Source: Curtobacterium sp. MCPF17_002
Lineage (GTDB): Bacteria > Actinomycetota > Actinomycetes > Actinomycetales > Microbacteriaceae
Assembly: GCF_003234115.2 (NCBI RefSeq)
Contig: NZ_CP126251.1
Location: forward strand, 2,852,001-2,916,000
DNA: 64,000 nucleotides
Direction of reading: 5' to 3'
Part shown: piece after piece, positions 1-8,023 of the stretch
Layout of the letters: each line of letters opens with the position of its first letter
How positions within the stretch are numbered: the first letter of the stretch is position 1
Translations under genes and position numbers: made by a program
The notes under the pieces: generated by a model
Database searches by the model: none
Told to the model about the DNA's origin: nothing
What the model saw: only the letters and a program-made list of their open reading frames with translations

Positions 1-129
1 AGGGCGAGCGGTGCCCGCCTCTGACCACGAAGCTACGGAGGCTCTTCGATGCGCCCGTTTCCCGTGTGTAACGGTCGTGTGTCCGGACACCGGTCCTGAA
101 ACGCTCGTTCCGGGGCGAGCGCCGGACGC

Positions 130-200
130 CGGCAGCGCGGCGCCGGCAGCGCGGCACCGGCAGCGCGGCACCGACAGCGCCGCACCGGCAGCGCCGGCAC
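130..200. repeat. Short GC-rich tandem repeat ahead of the first gene
   Basis: A unit of about 15 bp, roughly GCGCGGCACCGGCAG, is repeated four to five times with small changes. It fills most of the gap before the SGNH hydrolase gene. I see no convincing gene in bases 1-242; a frame is open through the repeat but only because the repeat length is a multiple of three. Confidence 0.7.
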
Positions 201-242
201 CGGGCGGGGAACGTGCACAGGCTTGTGCAGGATGATGGCGGG

Positions 243-1016
243 ATGCAGCACAGTGTCCGGTACGTGGCCATCGGCGACAGCTTCTCCGAGGGCATCGGCG
301 ACGCCGGTGCCGTCCCCTTCCCCGGCTGGACCGGTCGCCTGGCCAGCGGGATGGCCGAGCACCTCGGCGCCCCCGTCGACTACGCCAACCTCGCGGTCCG
401 GGGTCGCCTGCTCGCCGGGGTCCTCGACGGCCAGCTCGACGCCGCACTCGCGCTCGACCCCACGCCCACGCTCATCACCTTCTGCGCCGGCGGCAACGAC
501 CTGCTCCGTCCGCGCTTCGACGTGCAGGGACTCATCGCGCAGCTCGAGACGGCCGTCACGAGCGTGCTCGATCGCGGCGTCCGGATCGCCCTGCTCAGCC
601 CGGCCGACCCGAGCGCCAGGCTCCCCCTCGGCTCGCTCATCAACCGCCGCGGCGACGCCTGGGCCGAAGCCCTCGGCGACCTCGCCCGGCGACACGACCT
701 GCCCTTCGTCGACGTCTCACGCGACGACCACCTGCGCCGTGCCGAGTTCTGGTCGGAGGACCGGCTCCACATGAACGCGGTCGGGCACCAGCGCGTCGCC
801 GACCTCGCCCTGCACGCCGTCGTCGACGGTCCGGCACCCGTCGTCCCGCCGCAGGCCCGGGTGGACCGGAGGCGGCTGCGCGAGGAGGCGCAGTACTACC
901 GCGAGCACGTGCTCCCCTGGATCGGTCGACGGGTGACGCGTCGGTCCTCGGGCGACGGCCGGGCGGCGACCTTCCCGACCTGGACCACCGCGACACCGCT
1001 CGGCCAGGAGCGCTGA
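243..1016 (+). CDS. SGNH/GDSL-family hydrolase
   Basis: Predicted 257-residue serine hydrolase of the SGNH superfamily, a group that removes acyl or acetyl groups from lipids or carbohydrates; the substrate cannot be told from sequence. The block I catalytic serine sits in AIGDSFSEG near the N-terminus, the block III asparagine in CAGGNDLL around residue 85, and the C-terminal catalytic Asp and His in SEDRLHMNAVGHQRVA near residues 170-185. I see no signal peptide, so the enzyme is probably cytoplasmic. The ATG at 243 is chosen because the conserved fold begins a few residues later; an in-frame upstream start at 213 would add ten unconserved residues. It converges on the GNAT gene with only 4 bp between stop codons. 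Confidence 0.85.
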   Translation: MQHSVRYVAIGDSFSEGIGDAGAVPFPGWTGRLASGMAEHLGAPVDYANLAVRGRLLAGVLDGQLDAALALDPTPTLITFCAGGNDLLRPRFDVQGLIAQLETAVTSVLDRGVRIALLSPADPSARLPLGSLINRRGDAWAEALGDLARRHDLPFVDVSRDDHLRRAEFWSEDRLHMNAVGHQRVADLALHAVVDGPAPVVPPQARVDRRRLREEAQYYREHVLPWIGRRVTRRSSGDGRAATFPTWTTATPLGQER

Positions 1017-1020
1017 CGGC

Positions 1021-1551
1021 TCAGGCCACGCTGACCCACGCGCGGCACGGTCGGCCGCTCAGTGCGTGCGGGAACGACGCCCCGAGCGGCCGGAACCCGG
1101 CGCTCCGGTAGAGCCCGAGCGCGGGCTCGTTGTCGTCGAGCGCGTGCAGCAGGCACCGCGGGTGACCGGCGCGACGGGCCTCGGCGACGGCGGCCAGCAG
1201 CAGGGAGCGGCCGAGCCCCCGTCCCTGCGCGCGGGAGTCGACGGCGAGGAGCGAGAGGTACGCGGCGTCGTCGAGGTCGCCCGGCATCCCGCTGCCCGGC
1301 GCGGTGACGAGCGCGAACCCCGCGAGTCCCCCACGCCCAGCGCGCCCACCGGACCCGGCCGGTCCGTCCGACGCAGCGTCGTCCGCCACGAGCAGCGCCA
1401 CCCGCTCCTCCGCGAACTTCGCCCGCGCCCGCGCTCGGACCTCGTCCGACGCGGGCATCCCGTCACGCGCTGCCACGGCCCCCGCCCACAACTCGACGCA
1501 GTCCTCGACCTCGTCCTCCGTCGCGGCGCGCACGACACAGGATTCCATCAC
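1021..1551 (-). CDS. GNAT-family N-acetyltransferase
   Basis: Predicted 176-residue acetyl-CoA-dependent acetyltransferase; the acceptor is unknown. The GNAT core is visible as LLAVDSRAQGRGLGRSLL around residues 105-122, which carries the Q/RxxGxG/A acetyl-CoA loop (AQGRGLG), followed by the LYRSAGFRPLG C-terminal strand typical of the family. A Gly/Ala-rich insertion near residues 62-72 is probably a surface loop. The GTG at 1551 is preferred because a TAGGCT hexamer lies exactly 6 nt upstream, which would make the transcript leaderless; the ATG at 1548 is an alternative and would follow a GGAGGG stretch too closely. Confidence 0.85.
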   Translation of the reverse strand: MMESCVVRAATEDEVEDCVELWAGAVAARDGMPASDEVRARARAKFAEERVALLVADDAASDGPAGSGGRAGRGGLAGFALVTAPGSGMPGDLDDAAYLSLLAVDSRAQGRGLGRSLLLAAVAEARRAGHPRCLLHALDDNEPALGLYRSAGFRPLGASFPHALSGRPCRAWVSVA

Positions 1552-1579
1552 CCCTCCAGCCTACGACGGCGTCCCTGTC

Positions 1580-1622
1580 GGCCTGGAGGCGCGGTGTCGG
1601 CCCGCCCCGCGCCTCCAGGCCG
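1580..1622. terminator. CTGGAGGCGCGG-type palindrome after sufU
   Basis: Inverted repeat with arms GGCCTGGAGGCGCGG and CGCGCCTCCAGGCC around a short loop, starting about 14 bp after the sufU stop codon. It belongs to the dispersed palindrome family seen at several other gene ends in this window. It has no T-tract, so a role as terminator is inferred from its position and stem strength. Confidence 0.6.
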
Positions 1623-1635
1623 TCAGCCGGTCACG

Positions 1636-2085
1636 TCACGGGCGTGCGCTCGCCTCGCGCACGGCGGCCTCGGCCGCGACCCACGCGAGCATGCCGCACT
1701 TCACGCGCATGACGAACTTCGAGACACCGTGGAAGGCGACCAGGTCCTCGAGGACGTCCTCGTCCGGCTCGCCGACGCCTCGGGACCGCATCATCGTGCG
1801 GAACGCGTCGGTGAGCGCCTGGAGCTCCGGCACCGTCCGGCCGACGGCCATGTCGGTGAGCACCGACGCCGAGGCCATCGAGATCGAGCAGCCGTCCCCC
1901 TGCCAGGCGAGTGCGGCGATGCGGTCCGTGCCGGGGTCGAGCCGGACGCGCACGGTGATCTCGTCACCGCACGTGGGGTTCCGCTCGAAGTGCGAGGCGT
2001 CGGCGTCGGGCAGCTCGGCGTCGCCGTGGCGGGCCTTGGCGTGGTCGAGGATGACCTGCTGGTACAGGGAGTCGAGGCTGCTCAC
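1636..2085 (-). CDS. sufU: SufU-type iron-sulfur cluster assembly protein
   Basis: Predicted 149-residue SufU protein, the zinc-binding sulfurtransferase partner that accepts persulfide sulfur from SufS in Gram-positive SUF systems. The three conserved cysteines are present: Cys39 in NPTCGDE (with Asp41), Cys66 in GDGCSIS and Cys130 in VKCGMLAW. The SufU-specific insertion lies between the second and third cysteines. The GTG start at 2085 overlaps the sufS stop codon as GTGA, indicating translational coupling. The other SUF genes (sufB, sufD, sufC) are not in this stretch. A strong palindrome follows the gene. Confidence 0.95.
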   Translation of the reverse strand: MSSLDSLYQQVILDHAKARHGDAELPDADASHFERNPTCGDEITVRVRLDPGTDRIAALAWQGDGCSISMASASVLTDMAVGRTVPELQALTDAFRTMMRSRGVGEPDEDVLEDLVAFHGVSKFVMRVKCGMLAWVAAEAAVREASARP

Positions 2086-3374
2086 GAGGCCGCTCCGAAG
2101 TAGCCGCGGATCTCGCCGACGGCCCGGAGGAAGCGGTCGACGTCCTGCTCGGTCGTGTACACGTACGTGCTCGCTCGGCTGGTGGCGGTCAGCCCGAGTC
2201 GGCGGTGCAGGGGCTGGGCGCAATGGTGCCCGGAGCGCACGGCGATGCCCTGCGCGTCGAGGTACTGCGAGACGTCGTGCGCGTGCACACCGTCGACGTC
2301 GAACGACACGAGACCGGACCGGGGCACCCCGGCGGGCGGGCCGACGGGGTGGATCCCGGGGACCTCGGCGAGGCCGTCGAGCAGGCGCTGGGCGAGGTGC
2401 TCCTCGTGCGCGCGCACCCGCTCCATGCCGATGCCCTGCAGGTAGCGCACGGCCTCGGCGAGGGCGACGGCCTGGGACACCGGCTGCGTGCCCGCCTCGA
2501 AGCGCTCGGGTGCGGGCATGAACTCGCTGTGCTCCATCGTCACCGTGGTGATCATCGAGCCGCCGGTGCGGAACGGCGGCAGGGCGTCGAGGAGTTCCTG
2601 CCGTCCCCAGAGCACGCCGATGCCGTTCGGACCGAGCATCTTGTGCCCGGAGAACGCCGCGAAGTCGACCCCGAGCTGCTGCACGTCGAGCGGCCGGTGC
2701 GGTGCCGACTGGCAGGCGTCGAGCACGACCAGGGCACCGCGGGCGTGGGCAGCCGCGACGACGGCCGACACCGGCGCGATCATCCCGGTGACGTTCGACA
2801 CGTGGGCGAACGCGACGACCTTCGTGTGCTCGGTGATCAGCGCGACGGCGTCCTCGGCGGTCCAGGTGCCGTCGTCGGCGACGGGCACCCAGCGGAGCGT
2901 CGCACCGGTGAGCGCGACGAGCTCCTGCCATGGGACGAGGTTGGCGTGGTGCTCGGCCTCGGTGACGAGGACCTCGTCCCCCGGACCGATCCGGAAGCGC
3001 TCGGCGTCCGCACCGCCCCGACCACGACTGGCGTTCGCGATGCCGTACGCCACCAGGTTGAGGGCGTCGGTGGCGTTCGACGTCCAGACGACCTCGGTCG
3101 GGGCCGCGGCACCGATGAAGCCGGCCACGGTGGCGCGGGCGTCCTCGTAGGCGTCGGTGCTCAGCGCCGCGAGGGTGTGCGCGCCGCGGTGCACGGCGGC
3201 GTTGTCGTGCTCGAGGAAGCGGCGTTCGGCGTCCAGCACCTGCCGGGGTCGTTCGGCGGTCGCCCCGGAGTCGAGGTAGGCGAGGGGGAACCCGTTCACC
3301 TCCTGTTGGAGGATCGGGAAGTCCCGTTTGATCGCCTCGACCTCGGACTCGGTGAGCGGTTGGTTCGGCGCCAC
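2082..3374 (-). CDS. sufS: SufS-family cysteine desulfurase
   Basis: Predicted 430-residue PLP enzyme that converts cysteine to alanine and passes sulfur to SufU for iron-sulfur cluster assembly. The PLP lysine is Lys245 in FSGHKMLGPNG and the catalytic cysteine is Cys385 in VRSGHHCAQPLH, the short-loop arrangement of group II desulfurases. The His and Asp that contact PLP are in EAEHHANLVPW and LDACQSAPH. The GTG at 3374 is chosen because GGGGAGGTGA lies 5 nt upstream; a longer frame reaches 3437 without a ribosome site. It forms a two-gene operon with sufU. Confidence 0.95.
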   Translation of the reverse strand: MAPNQPLTESEVEAIKRDFPILQQEVNGFPLAYLDSGATAERPRQVLDAERRFLEHDNAAVHRGAHTLAALSTDAYEDARATVAGFIGAAAPTEVVWTSNATDALNLVAYGIANASRGRGGADAERFRIGPGDEVLVTEAEHHANLVPWQELVALTGATLRWVPVADDGTWTAEDAVALITEHTKVVAFAHVSNVTGMIAPVSAVVAAAHARGALVVLDACQSAPHRPLDVQQLGVDFAAFSGHKMLGPNGIGVLWGRQELLDALPPFRTGGSMITTVTMEHSEFMPAPERFEAGTQPVSQAVALAEAVRYLQGIGMERVRAHEEHLAQRLLDGLAEVPGIHPVGPPAGVPRSGLVSFDVDGVHAHDVSQYLDAQGIAVRSGHHCAQPLHRRLGLTATSRASTYVYTTEQDVDRFLRAVGEIRGYFGAAS

Positions 3375-3483
3375 GACAGTCACCTCCCCATGGTGGTCCG
3401 TGCGCCGCCCGGCGTCCAGTCGGCCGCACCAGCCCACGGCGAACGCCCCGGACGACCCCGTCCAGGGCGTCCCCGTCAGCGGA

Positions 3484-3696
3484 CTACTGGTTGCCGACCT
3501 GCTTGTCGGCAGCGTCGCGCGCGCCGTCGATCTTGTCGTCGAACTTGCCGCCGGTCGCCTTCTTCACGGCGTCCGCGACGCCGTCGAGGACCTTGTCGCT
3601 CACACCCTCGGCCTGCTCGCTCTTCAGGGCGTCCTGGACCTTGCCGTCCTTGAGGAACTCCTGCGCCTTCTTCGTGATGTCGTCGAAGCCCGCCAT
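3484..3696 (-). CDS. Small MT0933-like (antitoxin-family) protein
   Basis: A 70-residue, highly charged, probably all-helical protein. The C-terminal half, KKATGGKFDDKIDGARDAAD, matches the pattern of the MT0933/Rv0909-type antitoxin family, in which ATGGKYxDKID is typical. It has a strong ribosome site (AAGGAGA, 6 nt before ATG). In mycobacteria relatives are paired with a toxin, but no small partner gene is adjacent here, so an antitoxin role is doubtful. Such lone copies are common in Actinobacteria and may act in stress. It is monocistronic, lying between sufS and the chloride channel gene. Confidence 0.75.
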   Translation of the reverse strand: MAGFDDITKKAQEFLKDGKVQDALKSEQAEGVSDKVLDGVADAVKKATGGKFDDKIDGARDAADKQVGNQ

Positions 3697-3822
3697 CGCC
3701 GTCTCCTTGCGTCGTGCGGAGCCCAGCGCCCCGTCGTGGACGCGATGCTAGGCCCCTTGTCCGCATCGCGCACGGGTCGTGACGCACTGTTCACCCCGAC
3801 GCGGTGTCCACCCGCGAGGGGG

Positions 3823-5148
3823 TCAGACCATCTGCGCGCTGCGTCGCCGTGCGAGCACGTACCCGACCGCGACCGACCCGGACACGGCGAGCAACGACGG
3901 GATGAGGACGTCGGTGCCCTGCTGCGTGAACTCGACCACGAGGACGAGCGCGGTGAACGGCGCACGCATCGTCGTCGCGAGGAAGGCCGCGGCGCCGATG
4001 AACGCGAAGGCCGTCAGGCCCTGGCCGTCCGTCGGCCAGAGGAGCAGCCAGAGTCCGCCGAGCCCGCCGCCGACGGCTGAGCCGATCGCGATGGACGGGG
4101 TGAGCGTGCCGCCGACGGCTCCGGCGCCGATGGTCGCCGAGGTCGTGATGGTGCGGATGACGCCGAGGACGAGCAGGAACAGGATCGGCGACAGCCCCGC
4201 GACCGACCCCGCATCGAGCGAGGCGTTCATCGCCACGAGGCCGAGCGCCCGCCCGTTGCCGAGGATCTCCGGGAAGGGCACGGCGATGAGCCCGACCATC
4301 GCGAACACGACGGGGAGCACGACCAGCAGGTGCCACCCCTTCGGCGCGATGCCCTGCAGCCGGTTCGTGAGCTGCACGAAGCCCACGCCGGCGAGGCCGA
4401 GCACCGGGCCGACGATCACGGCCCAGACGAGCAGGGACGGCGAGAGGTGCATCGCCGGCACGTGGTAGAGCACCTCGTCCGGGATCACCAGCCGCGCGAC
4501 GAGGGCCGCGACCGCGCTCGTCGCGAACGCCGGCAGCGCGGTGGCGAAGGTGATCTCGCCGAGCAGGACCTCGACCGCGAAGAGCGCGCCGCCGAGCGGG
4601 ACGTCGTACACGGCGGCGAGCCCCGCGGCCGCACCGCACGCCACGAGGATCTTCGTCTCGCGGACGCTCAGGCCGGCACGGGCGGTGACGAGCTGCGACA
4701 GCCACGCCCCGATCTCCCGCGGCGCCACCTCCTTGCCGATCGAGGCACCGAGGCCGACGGCGAGGATCTGGACACCGGCGTTGCCGACCGTGGCGAGCGC
4801 CGGCATCCGCTTGCCGCCGACCGCGGCGGGGACCGAGACGATGGGCCGGCCCCAGCGCCGGAGCGCCCACCACGCGAACCCGGTCAGGACACCGGCGGCG
4901 ACGAGGGCGAGGAACCGGTTGCGGCCCGACGGGGCGTCCGCCGCCTCGAGGTGCCCGCCGAACGGGTACCCGAACGCGACGAACTGGATGAGCTGCAGTG
5001 CGAGCCAGACCGAGATGCCGGCGATGCCCCCGGCGACCCCCACGAGCGCCGTGACGACGGCGAGCTTGAGTGCCCAGAGCGGGGTCGCGCGGTGAGGCGG
5101 GGTCGCGCGGTGAGGGGCGGTGCGTGTCGCGTGTCCCGTGTGCGGCAT
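3823..5148 (-). CDS. ClC-family chloride channel or transporter
   Basis: Predicted 441-residue integral membrane protein of the ClC family, which moves chloride or fluoride, often in exchange for protons. About ten hydrophobic helices are visible. The selectivity-filter segment that is normally GREGP is here GKEVAPRE, near residue 135, a variant I recall in other actinobacterial members; the helix-N filter region AFIGAAAFLATTMRAPFTA is clear near the C-terminus. The cytoplasmic N-terminus contains a duplicated HRATP motif encoded by a 17-bp direct repeat. TAGGCT lies 7 nt before the ATG, suggesting a leaderless transcript. No CBS domains are present. Confidence 0.88.
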   Translation of the reverse strand: MPHTGHATRTAPHRATPPHRATPLWALKLAVVTALVGVAGGIAGISVWLALQLIQFVAFGYPFGGHLEAADAPSGRNRFLALVAAGVLTGFAWWALRRWGRPIVSVPAAVGGKRMPALATVGNAGVQILAVGLGASIGKEVAPREIGAWLSQLVTARAGLSVRETKILVACGAAAGLAAVYDVPLGGALFAVEVLLGEITFATALPAFATSAVAALVARLVIPDEVLYHVPAMHLSPSLLVWAVIVGPVLGLAGVGFVQLTNRLQGIAPKGWHLLVVLPVVFAMVGLIAVPFPEILGNGRALGLVAMNASLDAGSVAGLSPILFLLVLGVIRTITTSATIGAGAVGGTLTPSIAIGSAVGGGLGGLWLLLWPTDGQGLTAFAFIGAAAFLATTMRAPFTALVLVVEFTQQGTDVLIPSLLAVSGSVAVGYVLARRRSAQMV

Positions 5149-5204
5149 GCGGGGAAGCCTAACGGCTCCCCCGCCGACGCCCGGTCATCGGGCGAGCACC
5201 CCGA

Positions 5205-5672
5205 TCAGTCGAAGAGCTCGCTCAGCCAGTTGCCGCGGCGCTTCTTGCCGTACCCGTTCTGCTGCCCGTACCCGGGCTGCCCGTACTGCTGGCCGTACCC
5301 GGGCTGGCCGTACCCGTGTCGGCCCTGCTTGTCCCACGATGCCGGCGACCCGGGCGACCGCGGCGACGCGTACCCGTTCCGCGGCACCGCCATGCCCGGC
5401 GCGTACGCGGGCTGCCCGTACGGCTGCTGTCCGTACGGCTGCTGCCCGTACGACGGCTGCGGCGTGGGCTGCGGCGTGGGCTGCTGCGTGGGCTGCTGCG
5501 TGGGCGACGGGGTCGGGGCCACCGACTGTTCCGGGCCGCCCGACGCGCGCTCGATGATCTTGTCGAGCTCGCCGCGGTCGAGCCACACGCCCCGGCACTC
5601 CGGGCAGTAGTCGATCTCGATGCCGGATCGCTCCGACATCACGAGGGTGGCCTGGTCGTTGGGGCAGTGCAT
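5205..5672 (-). CDS. Zinc-ribbon (zf-TFIIB) protein with a Gly-Tyr-Gln-rich tail
   Basis: Predicted 155-residue protein. The first 45 residues form a TFIIB-type zinc ribbon: CPNDQ near the N-terminus pairs with YCPECRGVWLDRGELDKI, giving the four cysteines and the signature WLDRGELD. After this comes a low-complexity tail of Pro-Thr-Gln repeats (TQQPTQQPTPQP), several GQQPYGQQ/QPGYGQQ repeats, and a short basic end finishing GNWLSELFD. No enzyme domain follows. The ATG at 5672 has AAGGA six bases upstream. Function unknown; zinc-ribbon proteins of this type may bind nucleic acid or protein, and the tail looks like a flexible or condensate-prone segment. Confidence 0.8.
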   Translation of the reverse strand: MHCPNDQATLVMSERSGIEIDYCPECRGVWLDRGELDKIIERASGGPEQSVAPTPSPTQQPTQQPTPQPTPQPSYGQQPYGQQPYGQPAYAPGMAVPRNGYASPRSPGSPASWDKQGRHGYGQPGYGQQYGQPGYGQQNGYGKKRRGNWLSELFD

Positions 5673-5813
5673 GGGGAGTCCTTCCGGATGCACGCGCCGG
5701 AGCCGACGCGTTCCTGTGATCCTGGTCAGGTTCCATGAGGCGACCATGCGAAGGACCTGGACGGACCCGGTGAGTCGACCCGCGCCTCCAGGCCGCCAGC
5801 TGGCCCCGCGGAC

Positions 5814-8009
5814 TCAGACGGCGCTCAACCGGAACGGCACCACGCAGTCGGCCGGCACGAGCGGCGGCTGCAGGCCGACCGTCTCGAGCACGTGACCGGC
5901 GAAGACCCGGACGCCCGACCACCAGGCCGGAGCGACGATCGCGGAACCGTCGCCGATCACGACGGGGTCGACGCGGTACGCCGCTTCCGGGTCGAGCCCG
6001 CGGAACCGGATCCGTCCGGTGCCGGACACCTCGGAACGGCCGGTGCTCACGAAGAAGAAGACCGCGTCGCGTGCACCGGGCGCGACCGTGCCGTACACGA
6101 GGCGGGCGTCGTCGACCTCGTCCATCCGCACGAGGTCCCCGCCGTGCAGCACCGCGCGCCACTCCTTGTACCGGGCGATCCAGGACGCGAGACCGGCTTC
6201 CTCGTCCGGCGTCGCCTGGGCGAGGTCCCACTCGATGCCGAGGTGCCCGACGATCGCGGTGCCGGCACGGAACGCCAGGTCGTGCACGCGGCCGGTCGTG
6301 TGGTTCCGCCCGCTCGCGATGTGCGCACCGAGGAGCTCCGGGGGCAGGAGCTGCTGCGTCCACCGGTGCATCTGCTGCCGCTCGAGGGGGTCGATGTCGT
6401 CCGACACCCAGACCCGGTCGGTGTGCTCGAGGACCCCGAGGTCGACCCGCGCGCCGCCCGACGAGCACGACTCGATCTCGAGCGAGGGGAAGCGCTCCTT
6501 GAGCGTCGCCATCAACCGGTACGCGGCGAGGGTCTGCTCGTGCACCGCGGCACCACCACCGGGGCGGCCGGCCTCGACGAGGTCACGGTTGTGGTCCCAC
6601 TTCACGTACTCGATCCCGTACTCGCCGATGATCGCCGTCATCCGCTCGAGGACGTACGCGAACGCCTCCGGGATGCCGAGGTTGAGCACCTGCTGGTCCC
6701 GCGAACGCAGCGGCAGACGATCGCCGGCCTGCAGGATCCACTCCGGGTGCGCCCGGGCGAGGTCGCTGTCCTCGTTCACCATCTCCGGCTCGAACCACAG
6801 GCCGAACGTCATGCCGAGCGTACGGACCCGGTCGACGATCGGGCCGAGCCCCTCCGGCCAGACGTCCTCGTCGACGTACCAGTCGCCGAGGCCCGCGTGG
6901 TCGTCGCGGCGGTTCCGGAACCAGCCGTCGTCGAGGACGTACCGCTCGACCCCCAGCCGTGCGGCGCGCTCGGCGAGGTCGGTGAGCCGGGCGAGGTCGT
7001 GGTCGAAGTAGACCGCCTCCCACACGTTGATCGTCATCGGGCGCGGGGTCGACGGGTGCTGCGGACGGCTCCGGATCCAGCGGTGGAAGCGACGGGCCTG
7101 GTCGTCGAGACCGTCCCCGTACGCGGCGTACAGCCACGGCCCCTCGTACGTCGCGCCGGTGTCGAGCCGGACCTCGCCGGGCAGCAGCAGCTCGCCGCCG
7201 CCGACGACCTGCCGTCCGGTCGCCAGCCGCTCGGCGAGGTGCCGGTGGTTCCCGCTCCACGCGGTGTGGACGCCCCAGACCTCGCCGTGGGCGAAGCCGA
7301 ACCCGGGGACGCCGACGCTGAGCACCGTGGCGGCGTCGGCCCCGGTGCGGCCCTTCCGGCCCTCGCGCTCGTGCGTCCCGACGACGAGTTCGCGGCGCTG
7401 CGGCGTGCGCTCCTTGCCCCAGCGGCCGGCGAAGTCGAGGACCTCGCGGGCGTGGGACGGCACCGGCAGGGCGAGGGTGAGGTCGTCGACGGTGTACGCG
7501 CCCGCGGCGGTGTTCGTGACGGCGGCGCGGGTGCGGACGAGGCCGGAGGGGAGCATCTCGACGGTGAGCGTGAGGGCGAGGCCGGCGGTGTCGTCGGCGG
7601 CGTGGACGGTGACGGTGCCGACGTTGGCGGTGACGCCCGCGGCCCCGCCTGCTGGCGCGGTGCCGCCGCCGTGGGCGTGCCCGCCGGTCGCGGCGACTCG
7701 TGCCTGCACGTCGAGCGACGTCACGGTGAACGCCGGCGACCAGTCGCGCCCGTCCCGGTGTCCGGAGAGCCCCGGCCGACCGGTCCAACCACGGTGCGGC
7801 TCCGGCAGGATCGCCAGCCGCACCGGCACGTCGGCCTCGTTCGGAGCGACCGGTGCGACGTCGGCCACCGCGAGCGCGAGGAGCTCCGCGTCGTCGAGGT
7901 CCCCGAGCGCCGCGCCCCAGTGCACCACCGCGGGGAGCGCCCCGTCACGGCAGTCCAGCACGAGGGAGACGCCCCCGGCGCGCAGGTGGACGAAGTCGTT
8001 CGTGTTCAC
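5814..8009 (-). CDS. GH36 alpha-galactosidase
   Basis: Predicted 731-residue glycoside hydrolase that releases terminal alpha-linked galactose from raffinose-family sugars or galactolipids. It has the GH36 order: N-terminal beta-sandwich, then a (beta/alpha)8 barrel from about residue 330. Catalytic residues can be assigned: the nucleophile Asp472 in VKWDHNRD and the acid/base Asp in WVSDDIDPLERQ near 536-544; FGLWFEPEMVNEDSDL and the CSSGGARVDLGVL block are also typical. No signal peptide is seen, so the substrate must be imported. The GTG at 8009 follows GAGGAAG and begins 14 bp after the corA stop. No sugar transporter lies next to it. Confidence 0.93.
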   Translation of the reverse strand: MNTNDFVHLRAGGVSLVLDCRDGALPAVVHWGAALGDLDDAELLALAVADVAPVAPNEADVPVRLAILPEPHRGWTGRPGLSGHRDGRDWSPAFTVTSLDVQARVAATGGHAHGGGTAPAGGAAGVTANVGTVTVHAADDTAGLALTLTVEMLPSGLVRTRAAVTNTAAGAYTVDDLTLALPVPSHAREVLDFAGRWGKERTPQRRELVVGTHEREGRKGRTGADAATVLSVGVPGFGFAHGEVWGVHTAWSGNHRHLAERLATGRQVVGGGELLLPGEVRLDTGATYEGPWLYAAYGDGLDDQARRFHRWIRSRPQHPSTPRPMTINVWEAVYFDHDLARLTDLAERAARLGVERYVLDDGWFRNRRDDHAGLGDWYVDEDVWPEGLGPIVDRVRTLGMTFGLWFEPEMVNEDSDLARAHPEWILQAGDRLPLRSRDQQVLNLGIPEAFAYVLERMTAIIGEYGIEYVKWDHNRDLVEAGRPGGGAAVHEQTLAAYRLMATLKERFPSLEIESCSSGGARVDLGVLEHTDRVWVSDDIDPLERQQMHRWTQQLLPPELLGAHIASGRNHTTGRVHDLAFRAGTAIVGHLGIEWDLAQATPDEEAGLASWIARYKEWRAVLHGGDLVRMDEVDDARLVYGTVAPGARDAVFFFVSTGRSEVSGTGRIRFRGLDPEAAYRVDPVVIGDGSAIVAPAWWSGVRVFAGHVLETVGLQPPLVPADCVVPFRLSAV

Positions 8010-8023
8010 GGCGACAGTCTTCC

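Noticed and set aside
1-60. 3' end of a tRNA or coding gene at the window edge
   Set aside because: No acceptor-stem or T-loop pattern and no codon bias that continues a known protein; left uncalled.
1551-2084. Mobile-element boundary near sufU
   Set aside because: The palindrome there belongs to the dispersed family, and gene order suf-GNAT shows no disruption.
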